Positions 8,936-16,975 of a DNA stretch of 42,136 nt are shown here, in pieces. The stretch's first letter is position 1. The number at the start of each line of letters is the position of its first letter. The position numbers were made by a program, and so were the translations under genes. Below the pieces are notes generated by a model. It did not search any database and was not told the DNA's origin. It saw only the letters and a list, made by a program, of their open reading frames with translations. Source of the DNA: Chloroflexota bacterium (lineage in GTDB: Bacteria > Chloroflexota > Anaerolineae > J036 > Brachytrichaceae); NCBI GenBank assembly GCA_030550095.1, contig JAUQQA010000021.1, positions 1-42,136 of the forward strand, in the 5' to 3' direction.

Positions 8936-10093
8936 GTGGCGCGCATCACGCTAGATTACACCGCAGCGATCCACCAATCCGCCGGCATTGGTCGGCTCAC
9001 GCGCGAGTTGGTGCGCGCGCTGCTTCAGTTGGAGAGCACGCACCGCTTCACGTTGTTCGTCATGGGCCGCCCAGGTCCTGAGGTGCCGCTTTCGAATTTG
9101 CTCCGCACGCGCCATCTGCCGCTGCGCGTGACGCGCCTCAACGACCGTTGGCTGTATCGGCTGTGGTTCCGCCTGCGCTTGCCGCTTGCCGTCCAGTGGC
9201 TGAGCGGCAGCTGCGATCTCTATCACGCCACGGATTTTGTGCTGCCGCCGCTGTGGCGCGGCACCAAGTCGGTGCTCACGGTGCACGACCTTTCCTTCGA
9301 GCGCGACCCCGACTCCGCGCCGCCGCGTCTGCTGCCGTTCCTCAAGCGCGTTGTGCCCGACTCAGTGCGTCGCGCGACCCACATCATTGCCGATTCACAT
9401 GCCACGGCGCGCGACCTTGTGGACCTGTACGGCGTGCCGCCCGAAAAGATCACCGTGATTCACAGCGGCGTGGACGCGCGCTTCTCGCCGCCGCGCAACA
9501 CGTTGCTCGAACAGCGACGCACGGCGTACGTGATGCAACGCTATCGCCTGCGCCAGCCTTTCGTGCTCACAGTCGGCACGTTGCAGCGCCGCAAGAATCA
9601 CGCGCGTTTGGTCGAGGCGTTCGCGCACGTTGCCGCGCGCGACCCCAACGTGTCATTGGTGATCGCAGGTGGCAAGGGCTGGCTTTACGACGACGTGCAC
9701 CAAGCCATTGCGCGGCTGGGGTTGCAGGCGCGTGTGCATTTCACCGGCTTCGTCGAGGACGCCGACTTGCCCTACGTGTATCGCCTTGCTGCGGTGTTTG
9801 CGTTCCCTTCGCTCTACGAAGGGTTTGGCTTGCCGCCGCTTGAAGCAATGGCGTGTGGTGTGCCAGTCGTGACTTCGAACACGTCGTCGTTGCCCGAGGT
9901 TGTCGGCGATGCGGGGCTGATGGTCGATCCGAAAGACGTGCGCGCATTGGCAGCAGCGCTGGAGCAGGCGCTGTTCGACGAAGCATGGCGGCGGCAGAGC
10001 ATCGAGCGCGGGTTGATGCGGGCGCAGCAGTTCTCATGGGAACGCGCTGCGCAGCAGTTGCTCGCCACCTACGAGCGCATCTTGCAACGTTGA
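8936..10093 (+). CDS. Glycosyltransferase family 4
   Basis: This 385-residue retaining GT-B glycosyltransferase would transfer a sugar from a nucleotide-sugar donor to a glycan or lipid acceptor at the cytoplasmic face of the membrane. The N-terminal acceptor domain contains [15 protein letters not shown]. The C-terminal donor domain has [10 protein letters not shown] and the GT4 signature [15 protein letters not shown], followed by [10 protein letters not shown], containing the conserved E-x7-E. The start is GTG 8936, 9 nt after the amidohydrolase stop, with no promoter of its own visible. Acceptor and sugar cannot be inferred, and no other polysaccharide gene is in the window. Confidence 0.92.
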   Translation: MARITLDYTAAIHQSAGIGRLTRELVRALLQLESTHRFTLFVMGRPGPEVPLSNLLRTRHLPLRVTRLNDRWLYRLWFRLRLPLAVQWLSGSCDLYHATDFVLPPLWRGTKSVLTVHDLSFERDPDSAPPRLLPFLKRVVPDSVRRATHIIADSHATARDLVDLYGVPPEKITVIHSGVDARFSPPRNTLLEQRRTAYVMQRYRLRQPFVLTVGTLQRRKNHARLVEAFAHVAARDPNVSLVIAGGKGWLYDDVHQAIARLGLQARVHFTGFVEDADLPYVYRLAAVFAFPSLYEGFGLPPLEAMACGVPVVTSNTSSLPEVVGDAGLMVDPKDVRALAAALEQALFDEAWRRQSIERGLMRAQQFSWERAAQQLLATYERILQR

Positions 10094-10097
10094 TAAT
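10092..10097 (+). promoter_or_regulatory. -10-like box GATAAT before threonine ammonia-lyase
   Basis: GATAAT overlaps the stop codon of the glycosyltransferase gene and ends 6 nt before ATG 10104. There is no convincing -35 hexamer and no Shine-Dalgarno. It fits a leaderless start, but read-through from upstream is also possible. Confidence 0.35.
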
Positions 10098-10103
10098 TAC
10101 CTC

Positions 10104-11339
10104 ATGCCCGAGGTCACCCTAGCCGACATTCACGCTGCCCAGCAGACCTTGCGCGATCAGATCATCCAAACGCCCGTGTTGCCGGAGCTGCGCCTCTCGC
10201 GCGAGTTGGGCGCGCGCGTCTATCTCAAAGCGGAGTCGTTGCAGCGCGCCGGCTCGTTCAAAATTCGCGGCGCCTACAACAAGATCGCCCACCTGAGCGA
10301 AGAGGAGCGCAAGCGCGGCGTGATCACCGCCAGCGCTGGTAATCACGCGCAGGGTGTGGCGCTTGCCGCGCGCATCTTCGGCATTCCAGCGGTGATCGTG
10401 ATGCCGGAGTTCGCGCCGATCACGAAGGTTGTGGCAACGCGCAACTTCGGCGCTGAGGTGGTGCTGCACGGCGCGACGTTCGACGATGCGTTTGCGCACG
10501 CGCGCGCGCTCCAAGCCGAGCGCGGCATGACGTTTGTGCACGCCTTCGACGATCCATTAGTGATCGCAGGACAAGGCACCATCGGCATGGAGATCATCGC
10601 TGCGTTGCCCGATCTCGGTACGTTGATTGTGCCCATAGGTGGCGGTGGGTTGATCAGCGGGATTGCCATTGCCGTGAAGGCGCTCAAGCCTGATGTGCGC
10701 ATCATCGGCGTGCAAGCCGCGGCATGTGCACCTGTGCGCGCGTCGCTCGCAGCAGGCGAGATCGTGACCGCGCCCTCTGCGATCACCATTGCGGATGGCA
10801 TCGCCGTCAAGCGCCCCGGCGAACTGACCATGCGCTACATCCGTGCGTTGGTGGATGATGTGGTAGAGGTGACCGACGACGAGATCGCCTTTGGCATTGC
10901 GCACTGTGCGCAATATGCGCGGCTGGTGGTGGAGGGCGCGGGTGCAGCAGGTGTCGCTGCCCTGCTTGCGCGGAAGGTGGTCGTGCAGCCAGACGAGATC
11001 GTGTGTGCTGTGGTGTGTGGCGGGAACATTGACGGCAACTTGCTCGCGCGCGTGATCGAGCAGGTGATGGTGCAGCAAGGGCGCATCATCGTGCTGCGCC
11101 TCACGGTGCTCGACCGACCCGGGCAACTCGCGGCGGTGATCAACCACGTCGCCGCGTGCGGCGCGAACATCATTGACGTGATCCACCGCCGCGCAGTCTG
11201 GCTTGCGCCGCTCACGCGCACTGGGCTGGAGCTAGTGCTTGAGGTGCGCGACGAAGCCCATGGGCAAGAAGTGATCCATCGCTTGACGAACGCTGGTTAC
11301 CACGTGGAGCGTGTGCGCCTTGGCGAATGGCCCGACTAA
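10104..11339 (+). CDS. ilvA: Threonine ammonia-lyase
   Basis: This PLP enzyme deaminates threonine to 2-oxobutyrate, the entry to isoleucine synthesis. The 411-residue form is the shorter type, with the catalytic domain plus one ACT-like regulatory domain. The PLP lysine is Lys53 in GSFKIRGAYNK, and the phosphate-binding loop is PIGGGGLISG. SAGNHAQGVA contacts the substrate. From about residue 330 the ACT-like segment starts (VLRLTVLDRPGQLAAVINHV), which would carry allosteric control. The short form could equally be called tdcB-like (catabolic); no isoleucine or threonine gene adjoins it to decide. The next gene begins 31-34 nt downstream. Confidence 0.93.
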   Translation: MPEVTLADIHAAQQTLRDQIIQTPVLPELRLSRELGARVYLKAESLQRAGSFKIRGAYNKIAHLSEEERKRGVITASAGNHAQGVALAARIFGIPAVIVMPEFAPITKVVATRNFGAEVVLHGATFDDAFAHARALQAERGMTFVHAFDDPLVIAGQGTIGMEIIAALPDLGTLIVPIGGGGLISGIAIAVKALKPDVRIIGVQAAACAPVRASLAAGEIVTAPSAITIADGIAVKRPGELTMRYIRALVDDVVEVTDDEIAFGIAHCAQYARLVVEGAGAAGVAALLARKVVVQPDEIVCAVVCGGNIDGNLLARVIEQVMVQQGRIIVLRLTVLDRPGQLAAVINHVAACGANIIDVIHRRAVWLAPLTRTGLELVLEVRDEAHGQEVIHRLTNAGYHVERVRLGEWPD

Positions 11340-11360
11340 GCGCGAACTCAGATGAGCAAG

Positions 11361-11366
11361 CATACT
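11361..11366 (+). promoter_or_regulatory. -10-like box CATACT before the CoxM-like gene
   Basis: CATACT ends 4 nt before GTG 11371 and 7 nt before ATG 11374. It is the same hexamer and spacing as in front of the M50 protease gene (31200-31205). No -35 element or Shine-Dalgarno is evident. Confidence 0.35.
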
Positions 11367-11373
11367 GAAAGTG

Positions 11374-12210
11374 ATGCAGTGGGAAGTGTTGCGACCGCGC
11401 GATGTGTTTGAGGCTGTGACGCTGCTCAAGCGCCCCTCCCCGCGCGCCGTAGTGATGGGCGGCGGCACATGGCTGATGCAACAGCCCAATTTGGCTATTG
11501 ATGCCGTTGTGGATGTGAGCGCCCTCGGATTGGACAAGTCGCTCGTCGAAGGCAACCTCTTGCGCCTCGGCGCTGCAATGACACACGCCGCGTTGATTGA
11601 GCACAGCCTGGTGGGTGCGCATGCCGACGGCGCCTTGCACATCATCGGCAAGGGCGCGCGTTATACGCCCGATGCGTGGCGCGCGCGTGCAACGCTTGCA
11701 GGCGCGATCGTCACCGCGCAAAGCGCTTCGCCGCTCATCGTTGCCTTGCTCGCTTGTGATGCGGAAGTAGTTGTCGCTGGTGCTCGCGATCGCACAAAGG
11801 AGATCCAAAGCCCACGCGATTTTTGGAAGGTGATCCCGTTGGCGGGGTTTTTGAGCTACGGACATCGCGTCCTCGAGGAAGGAACGCTGATCACTGAGGT
11901 GCGTTTGCCAATCCCGTCGCCAGATACGCGCAGCGCCTACGTGGAGAGCGAACACGATCCCGCGCTCAACCTCGCCGCGATGTTCGCCATCAAGGACGGC
12001 ATCGTGGGCAATGTCCGTGTCGCGGTCGGCGGCATCGCGCCAAAGCCGCAGCGCCTGAGCCGCTTAGAGTTCGGCTTGGAGCGCAAGAAGTTGAGCGATT
12101 GGCTCGACAGCGAGCTGGAGGCGCAACTGGCGCTGCTCCAACTCGCGCCAGCGCGCGAGGCCCATGTGCGCGCGTTGGTGCACAACACGCTGCTGCAATT
12201 GGCACAATGA
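11374..12210 (+). CDS. FAD-binding subunit of the molybdopterin dehydrogenase (CoxM/XdhB) family, orphan
   Basis: This 278-residue protein resembles the medium, FAD-carrying subunit of xanthine dehydrogenase and CO dehydrogenase. These subunits pass electrons from Fe-S clusters to FAD. The fold pattern is seen from LRPRDVFEAVTLL through MGGGTWLM (first FAD loop) and TLAGAIVTAQSASPLIVALL (second FAD loop region) to a C-terminal CO_deh_flav_C-like domain (NLAAMFAIKDGIV, VAVGGIAPKPQRL). The usual second motif TxGGN is TLAGA here, so FAD binding may be altered. No molybdopterin large subunit or 2Fe-2S subunit is adjacent. ATG 11374 and GTG 11371 are both possible starts. The stop overlaps the hypF start (ATGA), so the two are translationally coupled. 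Confidence 0.8.
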   Translation: MQWEVLRPRDVFEAVTLLKRPSPRAVVMGGGTWLMQQPNLAIDAVVDVSALGLDKSLVEGNLLRLGAAMTHAALIEHSLVGAHADGALHIIGKGARYTPDAWRARATLAGAIVTAQSASPLIVALLACDAEVVVAGARDRTKEIQSPRDFWKVIPLAGFLSYGHRVLEEGTLITEVRLPIPSPDTRSAYVESEHDPALNLAAMFAIKDGIVGNVRVAVGGIAPKPQRLSRLEFGLERKKLSDWLDSELEAQLALLQLAPAREAHVRALVHNTLLQLAQ

Positions 12211-14528
12211 GCGCGCGTCTGCGTTGGCGATACCGTGTGCGCGGCGTGGTGCAGGGGGTGGGCTTCCGCCCGTTCGTGTTTAACCTTGCGCGCGAGCTTG
12301 GCTTAGGCGGGCACGTGGGCAATGACAGCGCTGGCGTATTCATTGAAGTCGAGGGCACGCCTGAGGCATTGCAGCGCTTTGAAGATGCCTTGCATCATCA
12401 CCCGCCGCCGCTGGCGCGCATTGAGGCAATAACGCGCGAAACGCTCACACCGCTCGATGAGCACGCCTTTCGCATCCTCGAGAGCCGCATCGCGCCAAAC
12501 GAGCTGACGCTTGTCTCGCCCGATCTCGCCATTTGCGACGATTGTTTGCGCGAGCTGTTCGATCCCCGTGACCGCCGCTACCGCTACCCGTTCATCAACT
12601 GCACGCAATGCGGTCCGCGTTTCACCATCATCACCGCGCTGCCCTACGACCGCCCCAACACCACCATGGCAGGCTTTGCGATGTGCGCGCGCTGCGCTGC
12701 GGAGTATCACGACCCAGCAGATCGCCGTTTTCACGCGCAGCCCATCGCGTGCGCCGATTGCGGGCCCAGGCTTTGGCTCGAGCACGAGGGCGGACGCCTG
12801 GAAGGCGAGGACGCGCTAAGCCAGGCGCAACGCTTGTTGCTCGAGGGCGCGATCCTCGCCGTGAAAGGCATTGGCGGGTTTCATCTCGCGTGCGACGCGC
12901 GCAACGAGGCTGCGGTGCAGCGCCTGCGCGTCCGCAAGGCGCGCGCCGAAAAACCTTTCGCGCTCATGGCGCGCGATCTCGACGTGGTGCGCACCTTCGC
13001 ACACTTGACGGATGACGAGGTAGATGTGCTGCGCAGCCGCGAGCGCCCCATCGTGCTGCTGCGTCGGCGTGAGGGCGCGCGCGATGTGCTCGCAGAAAGC
13101 GTTGCGCCACGCAACGCGTGGATTGGCGTGATGCTGCCCTATAGCCCGTTGCATTACCTGCTGCTGGATGGTCCGCTGCGCGACGTGCCGTTAGTAATGA
13201 CGAGCGGCAACCTGAGCGAGGCGCCTATCGCCAAAGACAACGACGAGGCACGCCAACGTCTTGCGGGCATCGCTGATGCGTGGTTGATGCACAACCGTCC
13301 TATTCACGTGCGCTGCGATGACTCCGTGGTGCGTCGCGCACGCGCGGGCGCAATCCTCATTCGACGATCACGCGGCTATGCGCCGTTGCCGATAGCCTTG
13401 CCGCGCCCTTTGCCTTCAGTGCTGGCGGTTGGAGGAGATCTCAAAAACACCTTTTGTCTCACGCGCGAAACCAATGCTTTCCTGAGCCAGCATATTGGCG
13501 ACCTTGAAGACTTGGACACGCTCGGTGTTTTCGAGTCAACCGTAGCGCACTTCATGCGGTTGTTCAACGTGCAACCTGCAGCGGTTGTGTGCGACCTGCA
13601 CCCAGGTTATCACGCCACGCGTTGGGCGCGCCAGTGGGCAGCAGCGCGCCAGTTGCCGCTGTTTGCTGTGCAGCATCACCACGCGCACGTGCTTGCGTGC
13701 TTGGCAGAACACAAGCGCGATCTCGAAGCACCGGTGATAGGCTTTAGCTTCGACGGCACAGGATATGGCACGGACGGCGCAATTTGGGGCGGCGAGGTGC
13801 TGATTGCCAACGCACGCGCGTTTGAGCGTGCCGCACATCTGCGTTACGTGCCGTTGCCCGGTGGCGATGCTGCTGTTCGCCGACCCTATCGCGTTGCGCT
13901 CGCGCACCTATGGGCGGCGCAGATCCCCTGGGAGGAGGACTTGCCCGCTGTGCGCGCGTGCCAGCCTGAAGAGCGGCGCATATTGGCGCAGCAACTCGCG
14001 CGCGAGGTGAATTGCGTCCCGACGAGCAGCATGGGGCGCTTGTTCGACGCAGTTGCTTCGCTGCTTGACCTTTGCCACCGCACCACGTATGAGGGACAAG
14101 CCGCCTTGCAGCTTGAGAGTGTTGCGTCTTGTTGTCTCGCGGAAGCACAGCCGTATCCGTTCAACGTCAAAGAGGGCAAACCGCTGCAAGTGGACGTCGC
14201 GCCCCTGTTGCGCGCGGTGATCGCCGATTGGCGCGCAGGTGTCGCATCTGCGCACGTCGCAGCGCGCTTTCATGCCACGGTGGTAGCGCTGATGCGCGCG
14301 CTGGCGAGGCGCTTGCGAGAAGCGCGCAGGCTGAACACGGTGGTGCTGAGCGGCGGCGTCTTTCAGAACGCGATCTTGCTCGATGCTGCTGTGGCGCGGC
14401 TGCGCGCCGATGGTTTCGAGGTGCTTGTCCACCAGCACGTGCCGCCGAATGATGCTGGCTTAGCGCTTGGTCAAGCAGTGTTTGCCGCCTACCAGCTTGC
14501 GGGCGGCGCTGCAGAGGCACCGCTTTGA
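12207..14528 (+). CDS. hypF: Carbamoyltransferase HypF
   Basis: HypF makes the carbamoyl group that becomes the cyanide ligands of the NiFe-hydrogenase active site. The protein has 773 residues; I chose ATG 12207, which overlaps the preceding stop. An in-frame start at 12099 would lie inside the previous gene. Domains in order are acylphosphatase-like (VQGVGFRPF, residues 15-23), then zinc fingers with repeated CxxC (CDDC, CTQCGPRF, CARC, CADCGPRL). A YrdC-like domain (LAVKGIGGFHLACDA) and a Kae1/TobZ-like carbamoyltransferase domain (FAVQHHHAHVLACLAEH, FSFDGTGYGTDGAIWGGE) follow. All four look intact. No hydrogenase or other hyp gene is in the window, so its partners must be elsewhere or it has another role. 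Confidence 0.96.
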   Translation: MSARLRWRYRVRGVVQGVGFRPFVFNLARELGLGGHVGNDSAGVFIEVEGTPEALQRFEDALHHHPPPLARIEAITRETLTPLDEHAFRILESRIAPNELTLVSPDLAICDDCLRELFDPRDRRYRYPFINCTQCGPRFTIITALPYDRPNTTMAGFAMCARCAAEYHDPADRRFHAQPIACADCGPRLWLEHEGGRLEGEDALSQAQRLLLEGAILAVKGIGGFHLACDARNEAAVQRLRVRKARAEKPFALMARDLDVVRTFAHLTDDEVDVLRSRERPIVLLRRREGARDVLAESVAPRNAWIGVMLPYSPLHYLLLDGPLRDVPLVMTSGNLSEAPIAKDNDEARQRLAGIADAWLMHNRPIHVRCDDSVVRRARAGAILIRRSRGYAPLPIALPRPLPSVLAVGGDLKNTFCLTRETNAFLSQHIGDLEDLDTLGVFESTVAHFMRLFNVQPAAVVCDLHPGYHATRWARQWAAARQLPLFAVQHHHAHVLACLAEHKRDLEAPVIGFSFDGTGYGTDGAIWGGEVLIANARAFERAAHLRYVPLPGGDAAVRRPYRVALAHLWAAQIPWEEDLPAVRACQPEERRILAQQLAREVNCVPTSSMGRLFDAVASLLDLCHRTTYEGQAALQLESVASCCLAEAQPYPFNVKEGKPLQVDVAPLLRAVIADWRAGVASAHVAARFHATVVALMRALARRLREARRLNTVVLSGGVFQNAILLDAAVARLRADGFEVLVHQHVPPNDAGLALGQAVFAAYQLAGGAAEAPL

Positions 14529-14553
14529 CAAAATAGGGTTACGGTGGTATAAA
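14525..14553 (+). promoter_or_regulatory. Strong promoter of the tRNA-Ser pair
   Basis: A perfect TTGACA (14525-14530) is followed after exactly 17 bp by TATAAA (14548-14553). This is the closest match to the sigma-70 consensus in the window. It starts inside the last codons of hypF and would drive both tRNA genes from about position 14560. Confidence 0.75.
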
Positions 14554-14579
14554 CACGACACGCCTTCGAGGCAGTGATT

Positions 14580-14598
14580 CGCTCGCACCAAGCGAGCG
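14580..14598 (+). other. Hairpin in the tRNA-Ser 5' leader
   Basis: CGCTCGC (14580-14586) and GCGAGCG (14592-14598) form a perfect 7 bp stem with loop ACCAA, five bases before the first tRNA. The stem can be extended with a wobble and an A-T pair. It lies in the precursor transcript and may affect 5' processing, or act as an attenuator. The function is a guess. Confidence 0.4.
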
Positions 14599-14603
14599 GA
14601 TAC

Positions 14604-14691
14604 GGAAAGGTGGCCGAGTGGTCTAAGGCGGCGGTCTTGAAAACCGCTGTAGGGCTCCGCCCTACCGTGAGTTCGAATCTCACCCTTTCCG
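14604..14691 (+). tRNA. tRNA-Ser(TGA)
   Basis: This is a class II tRNA of 88 nt. The acceptor arms GGAAAGG (14604-14610) and CCTTTCC (14684-14690) pair fully, with discriminator G at 14691. The anticodon stem GCGGT/ACCGC encloses loop CTTGAAA, so the anticodon is TGA (14638-14640), reading UCA-type serine codons. A long variable arm built on GTAGGGCTCCGCCCTAC and the T-arm GTTCGAATC are present. CCA is not encoded. Confidence 0.96.
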
Positions 14692-14720
14692 CTTCGAAGC
14701 GACAACTTCATACCCCTGCT

Positions 14721-14809
14721 GGGGAGGTGCCGGAGTGGACGAACGGAGCCGCCTGCTAAGCGGTTGTCTGGGTAAAACCGGACCCAGGGTTCGAATCCCT
14801 GTCTCCCCG
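14721..14809 (+). tRNA. tRNA-Ser(GCT)
   Basis: This is a class II tRNA of 89 nt, 29 nt after the first. The acceptor arms GGGGAGG (14721-14727) and TCTCCCC (14802-14808) pair with one G-U, and discriminator G is at 14809. The anticodon loop CTGCTAA gives anticodon GCT (14755-14757), decoding AGC/AGU serine. The variable arm is long and the T-stem is CAGGG/CCCTG around TTCGAAT. CCA is not encoded. It is probably co-transcribed with tRNA-Ser(TGA). Confidence 0.96.
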
Positions 14810-14811
14810 CT

Positions 14812-14843
14812 CGAGAGCCGCCTGTGCGAACGGGCGGCTCTCG
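14812..14843 (+). terminator. Terminator-like hairpin after the tRNA pair
   Basis: CGAGAGCCGCC (14812-14822) and GGCGGCTCTCG (14833-14843) form a perfect 11 bp GC-rich stem with a 10 nt loop, two bases after the second tRNA. No run of T follows, so termination would be of the U-tract-poor type, or the hairpin may instead protect or process the 3' end. Confidence 0.6.
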
Positions 14844-14868
14844 GTGCATTAGAAGGCAGGTGCTCTTA

Positions 14869-14885
14869 GCTTTCGCGTAGAAAGC
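14869..14885 (+). other. Small hairpin upstream of minC
   Basis: GCTTTC (14869-14874) and GAAAGC (14880-14885) form a 6 bp stem with loop GCGTA between the tRNA terminator and minC. It may belong to the min operon leader. I found no convincing promoter for this operon between 14844 and 14932. Confidence 0.25.
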
Positions 14886-14932
14886 GTGAAAATCTGCCAC
14901 GCGCTGTGTGGTTTTGACAAGAGGCAAGCGCC

Positions 14933-15748
14933 ATGGTGTCCATCAAAGGTTCGCGCAACGGAGTGTTGATCGCCCTCGAGGGCGCTCCAGATCAGCCTTT
15001 CAGCGCAAGCCTGCGCGAGTTAGAGGCGAAGCTCAAAGTGAACCCCGCTTTTTTCCATGGCAGCGAGGTGGTGGTTGACGTGAAGGGCGCTGCCTTGGAC
15101 GAAGAAGACCTCAACCGCATCGCGGCGACCCTTGCACACTACGGTATCCGATTGGAGAGCCTCGCTGCCCAACACGAGGACACGATGCGCGCCGCACGTG
15201 CGCTGGGTATCCCACTTTACGACCCAACGGCGAACAAGCTCAGCCCAACGCGCCGGCGCGCTCGGAGCACGGCGCTTGACGCAGTGGACCTCGTCAGCGC
15301 GCTTGCTGAGATCGAGAGCGCGGCGATCTCCGAGCAGGAGGGCCTGAGCGAAGGCATCTTGATCAATCGCCGCGTTCGCTCTGGGCAAGTCATCAAGCAT
15401 CCCGGGCATATCGTGGTTATTGGCGATGTGAACCCAGGTGCTTCGCTGGTTGCAGGAGGGGACATCGTCGTCTGGGGTCGGTTGCAAGGCAACGTACACG
15501 CGGGTGCGCTTGGTGATGATCAAGCGGTGGTGTGCGCCCTTGAATTTGTGCCGGCTGTGGTACGCATCGCTGAGCTGACGCTATGGGAGCCACAACGCTT
15601 CACGCCCACAGGTCGTGAAACGCGCCTGAAGTGGCTAGGCGCTTTGCTTGGCTCGTTTGAGGCTGCAGCAGGAAAGCCAAACATCCCTGCCATGGCGCGC
15701 ATCGTTGATCAAGAAATCGTGGTATCGCCCTGGGTTGTCGGTCGCTGA
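14933..15748 (+). CDS. minC: Septum-site inhibitor MinC
   Basis: MinC blocks FtsZ assembly away from midcell and is carried by MinD. The 271 residues comprise an N-terminal inhibitory domain (about 1-100), a linker rich in Arg/Ser/Thr, and the C-terminal beta-helix domain. The C-terminal domain starts at about residue 140 and contains RRVRSGQVIKHPG, VVIGDVNPGA, VAGGDIVVWGRLQG and VHAGALGD, which bind MinD and FtsZ. ATG 14933 has an SD-like AAGAGG at 14919-14924. The protein is somewhat longer than E. coli MinC (231), mainly through the linker. It heads a minC-minD-minE-rodA operon. Confidence 0.95.
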   Translation: MVSIKGSRNGVLIALEGAPDQPFSASLRELEAKLKVNPAFFHGSEVVVDVKGAALDEEDLNRIAATLAHYGIRLESLAAQHEDTMRAARALGIPLYDPTANKLSPTRRRARSTALDAVDLVSALAEIESAAISEQEGLSEGILINRRVRSGQVIKHPGHIVVIGDVNPGASLVAGGDIVVWGRLQGNVHAGALGDDQAVVCALEFVPAVVRIAELTLWEPQRFTPTGRETRLKWLGALLGSFEAAAGKPNIPAMARIVDQEIVVSPWVVGR

Positions 15749-15804
15749 GAGAGGCGCTGTTTTTTCTGTGCGCCCTCTTGCTGTTTTCTGGTAAAACTAC
15801 AGGT

Positions 15805-16596
15805 ATGTCAGCAACGGTTATCACCATCACCTCTGGCAAGGGTGGCGTTGGGAAGACCACAACCACAGCCAACCTGGGGATTGCGCTTGCCATGCAGGGA
15901 AAGCGCGTGGTTGTGTTCGATGGCGATGTGGGCTTGCGCAACCTCGATATCGTGATGGGGCTGGAAAACCGCATCGTGTACGACGTGATTGATTACGTCG
16001 AGGGGCGTTGTCGCTTGCGCCAAGCACTGGTGCGCGACAAGCGCGTGACCGCAGGCGAACTTTATCTGCTCCCCACTGCACAAACGCGCGACAAATCCGC
16101 CATCAACCCACGCCAGATGGTGATGGTGTGCGACGAGCTGCGCAAAGATTTCGACTATATCCTCATTGACTCGCCCGCAGGCATCGAGCAAGGATTCCAA
16201 AACGCGCTTGCGCCTGCGGATCGCGTGCTCGTTGTGCTCAACCCAGAAGTCTCTTCGGTGCGCGACGCAGATCGCGTGATCGGCTTGATCGAGGCGCGTG
16301 GCAAAGGCCCAGCGCAGCTCATCGTGAACCGCTTAGCGCCACAGCGCGTGCGCAAGCAGGAGATGCTCTCCGTGCAGGACATCGTGAGTGTGCTCTCGAC
16401 GGAAGTCATCGGGATCGTGCCCGAGGACGAGGCGATCCTCTCCGCATCGAATCGCGGTATCCCCGTTGTGCTTAATGGGAAGACACCCGCCGCTCAAGCT
16501 TTTCACGACATTGCGCTCCGCCTACTCGGTCATCAGGTGCCGTTGGTCGAGCCTCAGAGTGTGTCCTGGTGGCAGCGGCTGCTGGGGCTGAGTTGA
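15805..16596 (+). CDS. minD: Septum-site ATPase MinD
   Basis: This is the membrane-associated ATPase that carries MinC and is driven off the membrane by MinE. The 263-residue protein starts at ATG 15805; an in-frame ATG at 15778 would add nine unlikely residues. The deviant Walker A is SGKGGVGKTTTTANLG, with the ParA-family signature lysine. DGDVGLRNLDIVMGLENR is a near-diagnostic MinD motif, and the Walker B region is YILIDSPAG. The end, SWWQRLLGLS, is short but could serve as the amphipathic membrane-targeting helix. The gap to minC is 56 nt. Confidence 0.97.
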   Translation: MSATVITITSGKGGVGKTTTTANLGIALAMQGKRVVVFDGDVGLRNLDIVMGLENRIVYDVIDYVEGRCRLRQALVRDKRVTAGELYLLPTAQTRDKSAINPRQMVMVCDELRKDFDYILIDSPAGIEQGFQNALAPADRVLVVLNPEVSSVRDADRVIGLIEARGKGPAQLIVNRLAPQRVRKQEMLSVQDIVSVLSTEVIGIVPEDEAILSASNRGIPVVLNGKTPAAQAFHDIALRLLGHQVPLVEPQSVSWWQRLLGLS

Positions 16597-16606
16597 AACC
16601 CTGCGC

Positions 16607-16614
16607 AAGGAGGT
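16607..16614 (+). promoter_or_regulatory. Strong Shine-Dalgarno of minE
   Basis: AAGGAGGT lies 10 nt before ATG 16625. It is one of the few near-perfect ribosome binding sites in the window, and it contrasts with the many genes that have none. Confidence 0.75.
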
Positions 16615-16624
16615 CAGGCAGTGC

Positions 16625-16966
16625 ATGGGCTTGTTCGAGCGGTTCTTCAACAACAAACACAATTCATCCAGTCCAATGGCTGAGGCGGGCAGTGCTGTAA
16701 CAGCGCGCCAGCGTTTGCAGTTCGTTCTGGTGCACGATCGCGCCGAGATCTCGCCTGCGACGTTGGCGCTGATCAAAGACGACATCATCGCGGTGCTCTC
16801 GCGGCGCATTCGCATTGACCGCGAACACGTCACGATGCAACTCACCCAAACGGAGCGCGAGACACGCCTGGTTGTGGATATTCCGCTGCTCGGGGATGCT
16901 GATTTAAACCTACCTGGGCGCGCCGTCGGCTCACCACGGCGTCCGCTAACCTCACAATCAAGCTAG
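16625..16966 (+). CDS. minE: Min topological specificity factor MinE
   Basis: MinE stimulates MinD ATPase and produces pole-to-pole or travelling Min waves. The 113-residue protein has the short amphipathic N-terminus (MGLFERFFNN) that binds membrane, then the anti-MinCD helix region (ARQRLQFVLVHDRAEISP). The dimerisation domain (IKDDIIAVLSRRIRIDREHV) and closing TRLVVDIPLLG come next. The tail of about 20 residues after that is low-complexity Ser/Pro/Arg. The gene is 28 nt after minD and 9 nt before rodA. Confidence 0.93.
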   Translation: MGLFERFFNNKHNSSSPMAEAGSAVTARQRLQFVLVHDRAEISPATLALIKDDIIAVLSRRIRIDREHVTMQLTQTERETRLVVDIPLLGDADLNLPGRAVGSPRRPLTSQSS

Positions 16967-16975
16967 CCCCAACCC

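Noticed and set aside
12099-12206. Extended N-terminus for hypF from an upstream in-frame ATG
   Set aside because: It would lie inside the CoxM-like gene, and the family start (RVRGVVQGVGFRPF) fits ATG 12207.
12207-14528. A local NiFe-hydrogenase system
   Set aside because: Only HypF is present; no structural or other maturation gene is in the window, so a hydrogenase cannot be claimed from this sequence.
14914-14919. TTGACA as a -35 box for minC
   Set aside because: The matching -10 position would fall inside the minC coding start, and no TATAAT-like hexamer is there.
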